Shown here in pieces: positions 45,262 to 54,241 of a DNA stretch of 64,000 bases. The stretch comes from Candidatus Thiodiazotropha sp. (ex Monitilora ramsayi) (GTDB lineage: Bacteria > Pseudomonadota > Gammaproteobacteria > Chromatiales > Chromatiaceae), in NCBI GenBank assembly GCA_025655595.1, contig JAHXIO010000011.1, forward strand, positions 1 to 64,000, in the 5' to 3' direction. The first letter of the stretch is position 1. Each line of letters opens with the position of its first letter. Made by a program: the position numbers and the translations under genes. The notes below the pieces were generated by a model that made no database searches, had not been told where the DNA came from, and saw nothing but the letters and a program-made list of their open reading frames with translations.

Positions 45262-46104
45262 TCACCACCGCCGATTGATAGTGTACTCACCCAGCTCGCG
45301 AACGAACGGAAGCATCAACATACCCGGAAGACTGTCTACCTGTTTGGGATCTCGAAAGCCCTCCAGGCCAATCTCCATTTCCGTATGCCCTTCCGGTGGC
45401 TGCGCCACATAAGTCCCGAACAGGCGGTCCCACCAGGGAAGGTTGAAGCCAAAATTCGAGTTGGTCAGAGGCGCATGAACCGAATGGTGTACACGATGCA
45501 TGTCCGGCGTCACGACAAAAAGCCGTAACACCCGATCGATCTTCTCCGGGATATAGATATTGCCGTGGTTAAACATTGCAGTGGCATTCAGCAAAACTTC
45601 AAAAATCACCACCGCCACTACGGGCGGCCCCAACAGCATGATAGTGGCAAATTTAATCAACATCGAAAGAATGATTTCAATGGTGTGAAATCTCGCACCC
45701 GTTGTGACGTCGTAGTCGAGATCGGCATGATGCACGCGATGCAGTCGCCAGAGTACCGGTATGGCATGGACCATGACATGCTGTAAGTAGATAACAAAAT
45801 CCATTGCGATTACCGCAACAACCACTGAGAGAGCAAAGGGCAATTCAGCATTATTAAGGATACCCCAACCTTTCTGCTGGGCAATAACGGCTACGCCTAC
45901 TGCTGCAGCCGGAAACAACAACCGTAGAACAATGCTGTTGAGAATGACAAGGCCAAGATTGTTGGCCCAACGAACCGTTTTGGAGACAGACAATTGCCGG
46001 CGCGGGGAGAGAATCTCCCATACTGCGATAATCCCGAATATGCCGAAGAAAAAAACCAGGCGAACGGACAGCTCATTCCCAAGAATCCAGTCAGACCAGT
46101 TCAC
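45262..46104 (-). CDS. Sterol desaturase/fatty acid hydroxylase-family membrane protein
   Basis: This 280-residue protein has about five spans and the eight-His diiron motif of the family: His-Val-Met-Val-His, His-Arg-Val-His-His near residue 117, a His-Asn/His-Gly block near 180 and a second His-Arg-Val-His-His near residue 206. These oxygen-using enzymes hydroxylate or desaturate lipids; the substrate here is unknown. Its start is about 90 bases from the divergent ArsR-rhodanese gene, with a palindrome between, so it may be regulated by that protein. Confidence 0.9.
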   Translation of the reverse strand: MNWSDWILGNELSVRLVFFFGIFGIIAVWEILSPRRQLSVSKTVRWANNLGLVILNSIVLRLLFPAAAVGVAVIAQQKGWGILNNAELPFALSVVVAVIAMDFVIYLQHVMVHAIPVLWRLHRVHHADLDYDVTTGARFHTIEIILSMLIKFATIMLLGPPVVAVVIFEVLLNATAMFNHGNIYIPEKIDRVLRLFVVTPDMHRVHHSVHAPLTNSNFGFNLPWWDRLFGTYVAQPPEGHTEMEIGLEGFRDPKQVDSLPGMLMLPFVRELGEYTINRRW

Positions 46105-46151
46105 GATAAGCCCTCCTCAGATTTCCTCTGCGAGATTTATTAATGCCTTTT

Positions 46152-46171
46152 ATTCAATACTTCTATTGAAT
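46152..46171. promoter_or_regulatory. Likely ArsR-type operator in the divergent promoter
   Basis: ATTCAATA-CTTC-TATTGAAT, perfect eight-base arms, lies between the sterol desaturase and ArsR-rhodanese starts. A/T-rich dyads of this kind are typical ArsR-family operators, so it probably controls both genes. Confidence 0.6.
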
Positions 46172-46194
46172 TATAGAAGACCAGCAGAGACCGG

Positions 46195-46853
46195 ATGTCA
46201 ATGGGTAACTTCAAACATAACCTTTTTTATCAGTTTGCCGGTGTCGTGAAAGCGATAACTGACGGTTATCAACTCGATTTACGGGAATTGCCGGCCCCAG
46301 GAGAGCGCAGTGTAGATGCGTTTTCACAGGTGCCGGGGCTGACTATGGCGAACACCTCCCAACACCTGCAACAACTGAGACAGTCCGGGTTGGTATCAAA
46401 TCGAAAATCGGGACACAAGGTCTTCAATCCGCTAAGTGGTATGGATGTCGCTGCCCTACTCGGCTCATTGCTGGAGGTGGCTGAATACCGTTTGATTGAA
46501 GTGAATCGCCTAGTGGATGACTATCTGACACTCAGGGACAGTCTGGAGCCAGCGCCTGCGATAGAGTTAATGGAAAAGTCCAGGGAGGATTTGCTTACCG
46601 TTCTGGATGTTAGGCCAGATGAAGAGTTTGTCTCAGGACACCTGCCGGGGGCCATTAATATTCCTCTGCGTGATCTCGAAACGCACCAGGATAAGCTGAA
46701 TCCCAATCAAGAGATCGTCATCTACTGCAACGGTCCTCATTGCGCGTTTGTATTCGACGCCGTCGACAAACGCAGGAAAAAGGCATGAATGCACGACGAC
46801 TGAACGGCGGCCTCCCCGAGTGGAATTTATCTGGTCTGCCTGTTGAGGCTTGA
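46195..46853 (+). pseudogene. ArsR-family regulator with rhodanese domain, frameshifted near the C-terminus
   Basis: The intact frame (46195-46788) is 197 residues: a winged-helix ArsR domain (about 10-95, with Ser-Gln-His-Leu-Gln-Gln-Leu-Arg) and a rhodanese domain (from about 118, active site Cys-Asn-Gly-Pro-His-Cys). It stops 25 residues early. After the run of five As at 46777-46781 the reading frame -1 continues Gly-Met-Asn-Ala-Arg-Arg-Leu-Asn-Gly-Gly-Leu-Pro-Glu-Trp, exactly the expected rhodanese tail, to a stop at 46851. One lost A (A6 to A5) explains it. It could be a real mutation, a sequencing error or slippage. The family senses sulfide or persulfide. Confidence 0.85.
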
Positions 46854-46896
46854 GAGAGCTCACTGATCAAGATAGACACACACTGAAACAACAGTT

Positions 46897-46946
46897 GTCT
46901 GGCCGGTATGGAGCGCTGCCTTCAACACGCTCCATACCGGCCAGAC
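46897..46946. terminator. Long perfect hairpin between convergent genes
   Basis: An 18-base perfect stem (TCTGGCCGGTATGGAGCG / CGCTCCATACCGGCCAGA) at 46898-46915 and 46928-46945, extended by one G-C pair, has a 12-base loop. It lies between the stops of the ArsR-rhodanese and NmrA-like genes and likely ends both. Confidence 0.8.
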
Positions 46947-46962
46947 GGGAGAATGTGAATCG

Positions 46963-47808
46963 CTAAGCAGATTTCTGTAGTGCTTTAGCCTTCCAGACGC
47001 CCGACTCGATCACCTTCTGAACATAAGTCTTGAAGTCTGTCGCCGGTCTTCCCAATACCTCTTGCACACCTGACGTCACTTGACTGTTCCTACCATCGAG
47101 AACTTCGGTGAAGAGCTCTCGCAGCAGCCATTGCATCTCATCCGGCATACCCTGTTCTTCCAATGCATCGATGTAGGTATCGACCGATACTTGGGTGTAC
47201 CGTACAGGCCGACCCAGGGCTGCAGAAATTTCACTCATACATTGGGCAAAACTCATCGCCCGAGGGCCGGTGATTTCAAACAATCTGTTACGGAGAGACG
47301 GTTCGGTTAAAGTTGCCGTAGCAACGTCGGCGATGTCATCCACATCGATGAAAGGCTCAAGCGTGTCTCCTGCAGGCAACACCAGCTCACCCGCCAAAAT
47401 CCCATCCAACATAAAGCTTTCACTGAAATTCTGACAGAACCAACTGGTCCTGAGGATGTTCCATGAGAGACCGCAGGACTTAACGATCTCTTCTGCACGC
47501 TGCGCGCCCGCTTCACCTCGCCCTGAGAGAAGAACGATATGCTCCAATCCAACCTCACGGGCCGTCTCCACAAAGGCCTTAATATCCGATGCTGCATTCG
47601 GAACCGCCAGGTCTGGCTGATAGATTACATAGGCGGAACGCGTGCCTTCCAGAGCAATTCGCCATGTCTCAGGTCTCTTCCAATCGAATGACGGGGATGT
47701 TGATCTGGAGACACCTCGGGTGGAGTATCCCAACGCCTGCAGTCGCTCGTCGACCCGGCGACCGGTTTTACCGTTTTGTCCAATGATGAGTATGGGGGAG
47801 TGGTCCAT
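46963..47808 (-). CDS. NmrA-like NAD(P)-binding protein (atypical SDR)
   Basis: This 281-residue Rossmann-fold protein has an N-terminal Ile-Ile-Gly-Gln-Asn-Gly-Lys-Thr-Gly cofactor loop (residues 8-16) and NmrA-like layout, with no Tyr-x3-Lys catalytic pair in the usual place. Members act as redox sensors or reductases, among them ergot-alkaloid-type enzymes. It diverges from an AraC-type regulator at 170 bases and could be its target. The stop lies just before a strong bidirectional hairpin. Confidence 0.85.
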   Translation of the reverse strand: MDHSPILIIGQNGKTGRRVDERLQALGYSTRGVSRSTSPSFDWKRPETWRIALEGTRSAYVIYQPDLAVPNAASDIKAFVETAREVGLEHIVLLSGRGEAGAQRAEEIVKSCGLSWNILRTSWFCQNFSESFMLDGILAGELVLPAGDTLEPFIDVDDIADVATATLTEPSLRNRLFEITGPRAMSFAQCMSEISAALGRPVRYTQVSVDTYIDALEEQGMPDEMQWLLRELFTEVLDGRNSQVTSGVQEVLGRPATDFKTYVQKVIESGVWKAKALQKSA

Positions 47809-47978
47809 GATTTTTGTGTCCTCTGTTGGATATGGGGGTAATAATGCTGGAGCAAATTCACTTCATGTCTTTAGGCTAGGCCAGTAAATTCGGACTTACC
47901 ATCACACTTTGTCTATAGTTATATGCAGATCGTCCAATCAGATAGACGACCAAACTTATTCTCTGGCAGGGTAGTATT

Positions 47979-48947
47979 ATGAAATTGCGGACCAACACAT
48001 CGATGCCTGACTTGAGCGATCCATTGGGCGAAGTCCTGCACCTGCTGCGACTCAACGGTACCTTCTACTGTCGCTCCGAGCTGGCTGCACCCTGGGGGGT
48101 TGAATTGCCACCGTTCGAGGGCCGTATGATGTTTCATGTGGTGACCGCCGGGGAGTGCTGGCTCGAGGTGGAAGGCGAACCACCTCATCTGCTGCGGCAA
48201 GGCAGTTTGGCGTTGGTTCCCCACGGTAACGGTCACACCATTCGTAGCCAGCCCACCGAAAAAACAGTGCCCCTTTTTGACATACCGGTCGAGCGGGTCA
48301 GCGACCGCTACGAGATCATGCGTCACGGCGGAGATGGTGATTTGACCCACCTGACCTGCGGTGTCGTACGTTTCGACCATATTGCGGGTCAACAACTCAT
48401 CAGACATCTGCCCAAGGTCTTGCAGATCGACACCTGGGCCGATGAGGAAGGTAGCTGGCTGCACAGCACCTTACGCTTTATCGCCCAGGAAGCCCGGGAG
48501 TTGCGACCGGGAGGGGAAACAGTCATCACTCATCTGGCCGATATCCTCATCATTCAGGCCATCCGATCATGGCTGGACGCCTCACCCGAGGGTAACCAAG
48601 GATGGCTTGCCGGCTTGCGTGACATGCACGTGGGCAAAGCACTCGCCGCGATCCACCGCGAGCCCGACAAAGCGTGGACCGTCGCATCACTGGCCAAAGA
48701 GGTCGGCATGTCGCGTTCGGGCTTTTCCGCAAGATTCACCCACCTGGTAGGCGATTCGGTTATGCGCTATCTCACTCGGTGGCGAATGCAGCTGGCCCGG
48801 AGCCAGCTCCTGGAAAACCCGGAACCACTTTCGATAATCGCCGGTCGACTCGGATATCAATCCGAAGCGGCATTCTGCAGGGCGTTCAAACGAGTGTTTG
48901 GCAGGTCACCTGGCAGTATTCGGAATAACACCATTCTATCGCCGTAG
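47979..48947 (+). CDS. AraC-family transcriptional regulator (cupin-type N-terminal domain)
   Basis: This 322-residue regulator has an N-terminal cupin-like sensor domain (about residues 15-175) with the His/Glu pattern of the AraC cupin_6 group, and a C-terminal double helix-turn-helix (about residues 215-315) including Val-Ala-Ser-Leu-Ala-Lys-Glu-Val-Gly-Met-Ser and the second-helix Ile-Ala-Gly-Arg-Leu-Gly-Tyr-Gln-Ser-Glu-Ala-Ala-Phe-Cys-Arg-Ala-Phe. It is divergent from the NmrA-like gene and probably controls it. The inducer is unknown. Confidence 0.9.
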   Translation: MKLRTNTSMPDLSDPLGEVLHLLRLNGTFYCRSELAAPWGVELPPFEGRMMFHVVTAGECWLEVEGEPPHLLRQGSLALVPHGNGHTIRSQPTEKTVPLFDIPVERVSDRYEIMRHGGDGDLTHLTCGVVRFDHIAGQQLIRHLPKVLQIDTWADEEGSWLHSTLRFIAQEARELRPGGETVITHLADILIIQAIRSWLDASPEGNQGWLAGLRDMHVGKALAAIHREPDKAWTVASLAKEVGMSRSGFSARFTHLVGDSVMRYLTRWRMQLARSQLLENPEPLSIIAGRLGYQSEAAFCRAFKRVFGRSPGSIRNNTILSP

Positions 48948-49316
48948 TCCCAAAGGACACTTGAAAGTTGCATCCGCTTTCAGCAAAACCCGAAACAGCA
49001 GAGATCGACGCAGCCCGGAAAAGCTGTCCCAACAAGCTATCTGCACATTGCATTACATTGATTTAAATAGAATTTAATCCTTGTATTTTAGGAAAATCGT
49101 CTTTCAGGCACCGTCATTTCCACTCCAGATGAATTAGCAGTTTCTAATATTCTGTCTGGGGAGTTATCTACCTTCACAAAGTACCGGAGTAGTTCAATCG
49201 ATTTGATGAATTACTCAAGATTTCAATCAAACTGACGATATTCTAACAATATGTTGATGAGCACCACTTTATAAGGTATTCAGACACTTACCGCTGATTC
49301 CAATAGGGCAATTCTG
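48948..49316. other. Spacer before the PAS-GGDEF-EAL gene
   Basis: No gene. The right part, 49060-49300, is A/T-rich and should hold the promoter of the next gene, whose start codon is a TTG with only a weak ribosome site. Confidence 0.4.
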
Positions 49317-52313
49317 TTGACTAAAATTAGTGGAAATCAGTTTTCAGCGTCGTTGGCAGAAGCAGCATTCGAGGCGACTGACAATGGAATCCTTGTCGTT
49401 GACAAAAAAAGGAAAATCGTAAAGTACAATTCCCGCTTTGCAGCATTATGGAAAATACCTCCGGCACTGCTTGATTCAGACAAAGACGATGAGTTACTGA
49501 ATTATGTATTGGATCAGGTTTCCGATCCTGATCAGTTCCTCGATAAGGTCATCGAGCTTTATGGCCAGCCTGAATCATCGAGTCACGACACGATCACATT
49601 TAAAAGTGGGCGTGTTTTTGAGCGCTTTTCCCAACCGATGTATATGAACGGCGAGGTAGCTGCCCGCGTCTGGAGTTTTCGTGACGTTACATCCGCCGTA
49701 AAAGTCAAAGCAGAACTGGGAAAAGAAGTTGGGCTTCGTAACACCATTATTAAGACTTTACCTGATCTAGTCTGGCTAAAAGATCCAGATGGAGTTTATC
49801 TTGCCTGTAATTCACGTTTTGAGGATTTTTTCGGCGCTTCTGAAGCAGAAATACTGGGCAAGACTGACTACGATTTCGTAGATGCGGCATTAGCCGACTT
49901 CTTCCGGGAACACGATTTAACCGCCATGTTAAAAGGCGAGCCCTCTGTCAATGAAGAGTGGATAACATTTGCCAGTGACGACCACCGGGAGCTCCTTGAA
50001 ACAACCAAGACACCCATGCACGATGAAAATGGAAAACTCATCGGTGTACTTGGCATTGGCCACAACATCACTGCTCGAAGGCGAGCTGAGGAAAAACTCA
50101 AAAAAAGTGAAGAGCAGTTTTCGCTGGCCATGCGGGGAGCCACCGATGGATTGTGGGATTGGGATATTGAAACAGGCGATGTCTATTATTCCCCTCGCTG
50201 GAAAAGGATGTTTGGTTATGATGATGGTGAGCTTGAAAACAATTTAATCACCTGGATACACCTTATTCACCCCAAAGATACGGAATCTGTTCTGGATAAG
50301 GTCCATGCTTACATAGCTGGCGAATTCGATTCATTCGAAGTTGAATTGCGCATGCAGCATAAGGATGGTCACGACATTTACGTACTATCCCGTGCCTTTC
50401 TCGTCAATCGAGAGCCTGACGGCAAGCCGGTTCGCATGGTCGGTACCAATATCGATATTACCGAGCGTAAAAAATCTGAAACCTTCAGTAACAAAAGCGG
50501 CGAAATTCTGGAGATGATCGCAACAGGAAAGCCTGCATCTGATATCTATGAAGAGATCGCATTATTGTATGAGGGGCGGCATCCTGGAATGCGGTGTTCC
50601 ATGCTCGAGTTACATAACAATAAACTTATGCACGGAGGTGCGCCAAGCCTTCCTAAGGCGTATTGTGACGCCATACATGGCCTGGAAAACGGTCCCAATG
50701 TCGGCTCATGCGGGACATCCACTTATACTGGCAAACGCGTCCTTGTTGAGGATATTGAGATGGATCCCAAATGGGCCTTAATCAAACATGTCGCCCTTCC
50801 CCATGGCATGCGCTGCTGTTGGTCTGAGCCGATCATGAATTCATCCGGAAAAGTACTAGGTGCATTTGGCATGTATTATGATCACCCCGCTCTTCCGAAC
50901 GAAGAGGAGTCCGATGATCTCACATCAGCAGCCAGGCTATCCGGAATTGTCATGGAGAGGGATCAAGCCAATAAGCGTATTCGCGAACTGGCTTATACAG
51001 ATGAACTGACCGGACTTGCAAGCCGCGCCCATTTTTACCAAAACCTTGAGTTATTGATAAAAACATCCGACCGGCAGAACCGTCGATTTGGACTTTTATA
51101 TATCGATTTGGATGATTTTAAAAGTGTAAATGACAGTCTTGGTCATGACGTGGGAGACCTGCTTCTCAAAGAGATATCCAAACGTCTGGCAAATGTGAGC
51201 CGTGAAATTGATTATATTGCACGCCTCAGTGGAGATGAATTCTGCATCCTCGTTAAAGACGTGGTTGATGATTATGCCGCTGCTCATCTGGCTCAACGCT
51301 GCCTGGAGATAACATCTCTGCCAATCGAGCTTTCTGCAAGACGAATTACACCGTCATGCAGTATAGGAATTGCACATTACCCCGATGACGGAAAGGATGT
51401 ATCGACCTTACTTAAAGCAGCAGACACATCACTTTACGCCGCAAAGGAACATGGAAAAAATCAGTATGCCTTCTATATTCCTGAACTGACCCACAAGGCA
51501 GAACATCGTTTCAAGATGGAGCAATTTCTACGGGAGGCAATAGAAAAACAGGAGTTATCAGTCGCCTATCAACCTCAGGTTAATACAAAAACCGGCGAGA
51601 TCATCGGAGTCGAAGCATTGTCTCGATGGTTCCACCCATTACTGGGCCAGGTTCCACCGGTTGAGTTTATTGCCACAGCCGAAAGAGTTGGCATGATAAA
51701 ACAACTTACTGAATACGTATTAAATACAGCATGCAGACAGGCAGTCGCCTGGAAGCAAGCCGGCATCCCCGCTCTTCGTATGGCAGTCAACATCTCACCA
51801 AGTCTTTTTGTCGACAGCGATATCGTGTCGCTGATTAAGGGTGTTATCGACAAGACAGCCATAGAGCCATCAGAACTGGAGCTGGAAGTTACCGAAAGCG
51901 TCGTCCAGACGGAACAAAAGAACCTCTCTATTTTTCAAGACTTGAAAGATCTCGGTATCTTTCTGGCCATCGATGATTTTGGTACGGGATACTCCTCTTT
52001 TGCGTCTCTTAAGCACCTTAGGGTCGACTGTCTGAAAATCGACAGATACTTCATCAATGATATGCTAAAAGATACGGAAACCGGCCTCCTAATCAGTTCC
52101 ATGATAGAAATGGGACATAATCTGAGATATGGAATTATCGCTGAAGGTGTGGAGACATTAGAACAATTTCATAAGCTTCGAGCACTTGGATGTGAGACAG
52201 TTCAAGGATATCTGTTTAGTAAGCCGATCACTGCCGATGAGCTTACAAAGTTTCTAAGTGATAACCGTTTTGACGGAAGATGTATGTGTCCGCATGAGCT
52301 CGCAATATCATGA
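49317..52313 (+). CDS. PAS-PAS-PAS-GAF-GGDEF-EAL signalling protein
   Basis: This 998-residue c-di-GMP turnover protein starts at a TTG. Domains in order: PAS (about 1-130), PAS (about 140-255), PAS/PAC (about 265-385), GAF (about 390-555), GGDEF (about 560-725) and EAL (about 735-985). The cyclase motif is Ser-Gly-Asp-Glu-Phe, with Arg-x2-Asp five residues upstream, the usual product-inhibition site, so the cyclase looks functional. EAL has Glu-Ala-Leu, Asp-Asp-Phe-Gly-Thr-Gly-Tyr and Glu-Gly-Val-Glu-Thr, so the phosphodiesterase also looks active. No transmembrane span is seen, so sensing is probably cytosolic. Confidence 0.92.
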   Translation: MTKISGNQFSASLAEAAFEATDNGILVVDKKRKIVKYNSRFAALWKIPPALLDSDKDDELLNYVLDQVSDPDQFLDKVIELYGQPESSSHDTITFKSGRVFERFSQPMYMNGEVAARVWSFRDVTSAVKVKAELGKEVGLRNTIIKTLPDLVWLKDPDGVYLACNSRFEDFFGASEAEILGKTDYDFVDAALADFFREHDLTAMLKGEPSVNEEWITFASDDHRELLETTKTPMHDENGKLIGVLGIGHNITARRRAEEKLKKSEEQFSLAMRGATDGLWDWDIETGDVYYSPRWKRMFGYDDGELENNLITWIHLIHPKDTESVLDKVHAYIAGEFDSFEVELRMQHKDGHDIYVLSRAFLVNREPDGKPVRMVGTNIDITERKKSETFSNKSGEILEMIATGKPASDIYEEIALLYEGRHPGMRCSMLELHNNKLMHGGAPSLPKAYCDAIHGLENGPNVGSCGTSTYTGKRVLVEDIEMDPKWALIKHVALPHGMRCCWSEPIMNSSGKVLGAFGMYYDHPALPNEEESDDLTSAARLSGIVMERDQANKRIRELAYTDELTGLASRAHFYQNLELLIKTSDRQNRRFGLLYIDLDDFKSVNDSLGHDVGDLLLKEISKRLANVSREIDYIARLSGDEFCILVKDVVDDYAAAHLAQRCLEITSLPIELSARRITPSCSIGIAHYPDDGKDVSTLLKAADTSLYAAKEHGKNQYAFYIPELTHKAEHRFKMEQFLREAIEKQELSVAYQPQVNTKTGEIIGVEALSRWFHPLLGQVPPVEFIATAERVGMIKQLTEYVLNTACRQAVAWKQAGIPALRMAVNISPSLFVDSDIVSLIKGVIDKTAIEPSELELEVTESVVQTEQKNLSIFQDLKDLGIFLAIDDFGTGYSSFASLKHLRVDCLKIDRYFINDMLKDTETGLLISSMIEMGHNLRYGIIAEGVETLEQFHKLRALGCETVQGYLFSKPITADELTKFLSDNRFDGRCMCPHELAIS

Positions 52314-52507
52314 TGCAGAACGCTTAGTGACTTTATCATCGCAGAAAGCTGATAATAACCGGCCGGGCGATCTCTATCTGTTCGTTAACCTGCACTGACA
52401 AACCAAAATACTGAATAAATTCAATACATTGATCAGGAACAGTGGTGGAATAGAACGTACTGCCCCCCCGGAAAACAGCACCATTTCAAAACCGGATTAA
52501 ATTATAT

Positions 52508-53956
52508 TCATGTACCACAAAATGTCTGATAGCCAATATCGGCATCCGCTGGTACATGCTGGTATTGTCGCGTCTTGGAGGAAGTCGCGTAAGGTGACAA
52601 TAGGGCATCCAGGAACGCTTCTGCTGCAGTGCTTTCTCCACTCTCCAGGCACGCTTGAATAACCCGCTCCATATGGTAGTTGCGTGGGATCACTACAGGG
52701 TTGGTCCTCCTCATCAAAGCCTGCGGCTCAGCATCTACCACATGACCAATACGCAGTAGCCACTCTGCATACCAATCCCCCAACTCTTCTCTGATCTGTT
52801 TTTCAGTCGCTTCAGAGGATATTGACCGGGTCAGCCGATCAAAGGTATGAGTGTAATCGAGCTGTTTCTGCTCCATCAGATCCAGTAACCTGAATATCAG
52901 CTGATGATCGGATGGAAGTAATTCGGCGATACCGATTTTTCTACTCATCATTTTCAGGTACTGCTCCTTAAAGAGACCGGAAAATGTATCAAGGTAGGAG
53001 CGGGCAATATCAACGGCCACTTTTTCATTTTTATCAATCAGTGGCAACAATGTTTCCGCAAAGCGGACCATATTCCATTGCGCTATGGCCGGCTGATTGC
53101 CAAAGGCATATCGCCCATGCCGATCGATCGAGCTGAATACTGTGTTTGGGCTGTAAACCCCCATCATGGCGCAGGGGCCGTAATCGATGGTCTCGCCCGA
53201 TATGGCGGTATTGTCCGTATTCATCACGCCATGAATGAAACCTACCCGCATCCATTCAACCACCAGCGCTATTTGTCGCTTCATGACTTTTTCAAAGAAC
53301 AAAATAAAGCGTTCCTCGCCACACCCCTGAAGATCTGGATAATGGCGATTGATGGCGTAATCACACAGCCGCTCGAGAGCCTGATGGTTTTGTCTCGCAG
53401 CGAAATACTCGAAGGTACCTACGCGCAGGTGGCTGGCAGCGACCCGTGTCAGCACCGCGCCTGGTTGCGGTACCTCACGATAGACAGTTTCTCCCGTGGT
53501 GATCACTACCAGACTACGTGTTGTGGGAATGCCCAGCGCGTCCATGGCTTCGCTCATGATGTATTCCCGGATAGCGGGTCCCAGGGCATACCGTCCATCA
53601 CCGTTTCGCGAGAACGATGTCCGACCAGAACCTTTTAGCTGGACGTCTTTTCTCTGGCCAAATTGATCTGTAATTTCGCCTAAGAGATGCGCTCTGCCAT
53701 CCCCAAGTTGAGGTACGAAGTTGCCGAATTGGTGACCAGCATAAGCTAGAGCGATTGGTTCCGTGCCAGACAGGATGGTGTTTCCAGAAAATACCTGGGC
53801 CATAGCCTTCTCGGACAAATCCAGGCTATCTGAAAGTAACAGCTCCTCAGCCAATTTTCTGTTCCATAGAAAAGTATTGGGATCTTTAACCGGTTCAGGT
53901 AGGACAGTTTCGTAAAAAATGTCGCCGAGACGCTCATAGCTGTTGGATAACTTCAT
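52508..53956 (-). CDS. selO: SelO-family protein adenylyltransferase (YdiU)
   Basis: This 482-residue pseudokinase transfers AMP to target proteins. It shows Gly-Asp-Gly-Arg-Ala-His-Leu, Gln-Leu-Lys-Gly-Ser-Gly-Arg-Thr-Ser-Phe-Ser-Arg near residue 107, Gly-Ile-Pro-Thr-Thr-Arg-Ser-Leu, the Ala-Ser-His-Leu-Arg-Val-Gly block and the metal-binding Asn-Thr-Asp-Asn near residue 247. The end, Tyr-Gln-Thr-Phe-Cys-Gly-Thr, matches family ends that carry a Cys (or Sec) near the terminus. Length matches E. coli YdiU. A decayed copy of its 5' end lies at 57702-57852. Confidence 0.93.
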   Translation of the reverse strand: MKLSNSYERLGDIFYETVLPEPVKDPNTFLWNRKLAEELLLSDSLDLSEKAMAQVFSGNTILSGTEPIALAYAGHQFGNFVPQLGDGRAHLLGEITDQFGQRKDVQLKGSGRTSFSRNGDGRYALGPAIREYIMSEAMDALGIPTTRSLVVITTGETVYREVPQPGAVLTRVAASHLRVGTFEYFAARQNHQALERLCDYAINRHYPDLQGCGEERFILFFEKVMKRQIALVVEWMRVGFIHGVMNTDNTAISGETIDYGPCAMMGVYSPNTVFSSIDRHGRYAFGNQPAIAQWNMVRFAETLLPLIDKNEKVAVDIARSYLDTFSGLFKEQYLKMMSRKIGIAELLPSDHQLIFRLLDLMEQKQLDYTHTFDRLTRSISSEATEKQIREELGDWYAEWLLRIGHVVDAEPQALMRRTNPVVIPRNYHMERVIQACLESGESTAAEAFLDALLSPYATSSKTRQYQHVPADADIGYQTFCGT

Positions 53957-54241
53957 TTTTCCAACATAGCATAAGCTGAACTTTACCTAACCCATGAAGG
54001 ATAAGTGGGATAGAAAAACAAACATCATGTTTACAGCACCGGATTTAACGCGTAAAAGTGGCTATTATGATGGATTTATAACAACCAAATACCAATTCGT
54101 AGTTGATAACAACATCTCGAGTCAACCACACGAAGCCGTGAAGACCCCACAGCGCATAACTAATCTGCTTTAGACTGCTTACTGCATTGAATTTCATGCG
54201 GTGGAAACGTGTGCCCTGATTCCTCTGTCTAGAATAGAGAC
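53957..54241. other. Spacer between selO and the barrel gene
   Basis: No gene. The 55 bases next to selO (to about 54010) are repeated, with changes, upstream of the selO relic at 57795-57852, so the duplicated segment includes the promoter side of selO. Confidence 0.5.

Noticed and set aside
46777..46783. Programmed -1 frameshift in the rhodanese tail
   Set aside because: The heptamer is G-AAA-AAG, not A-AAA-AAG, and no downstream stimulatory structure is clear. A lost base is simpler.
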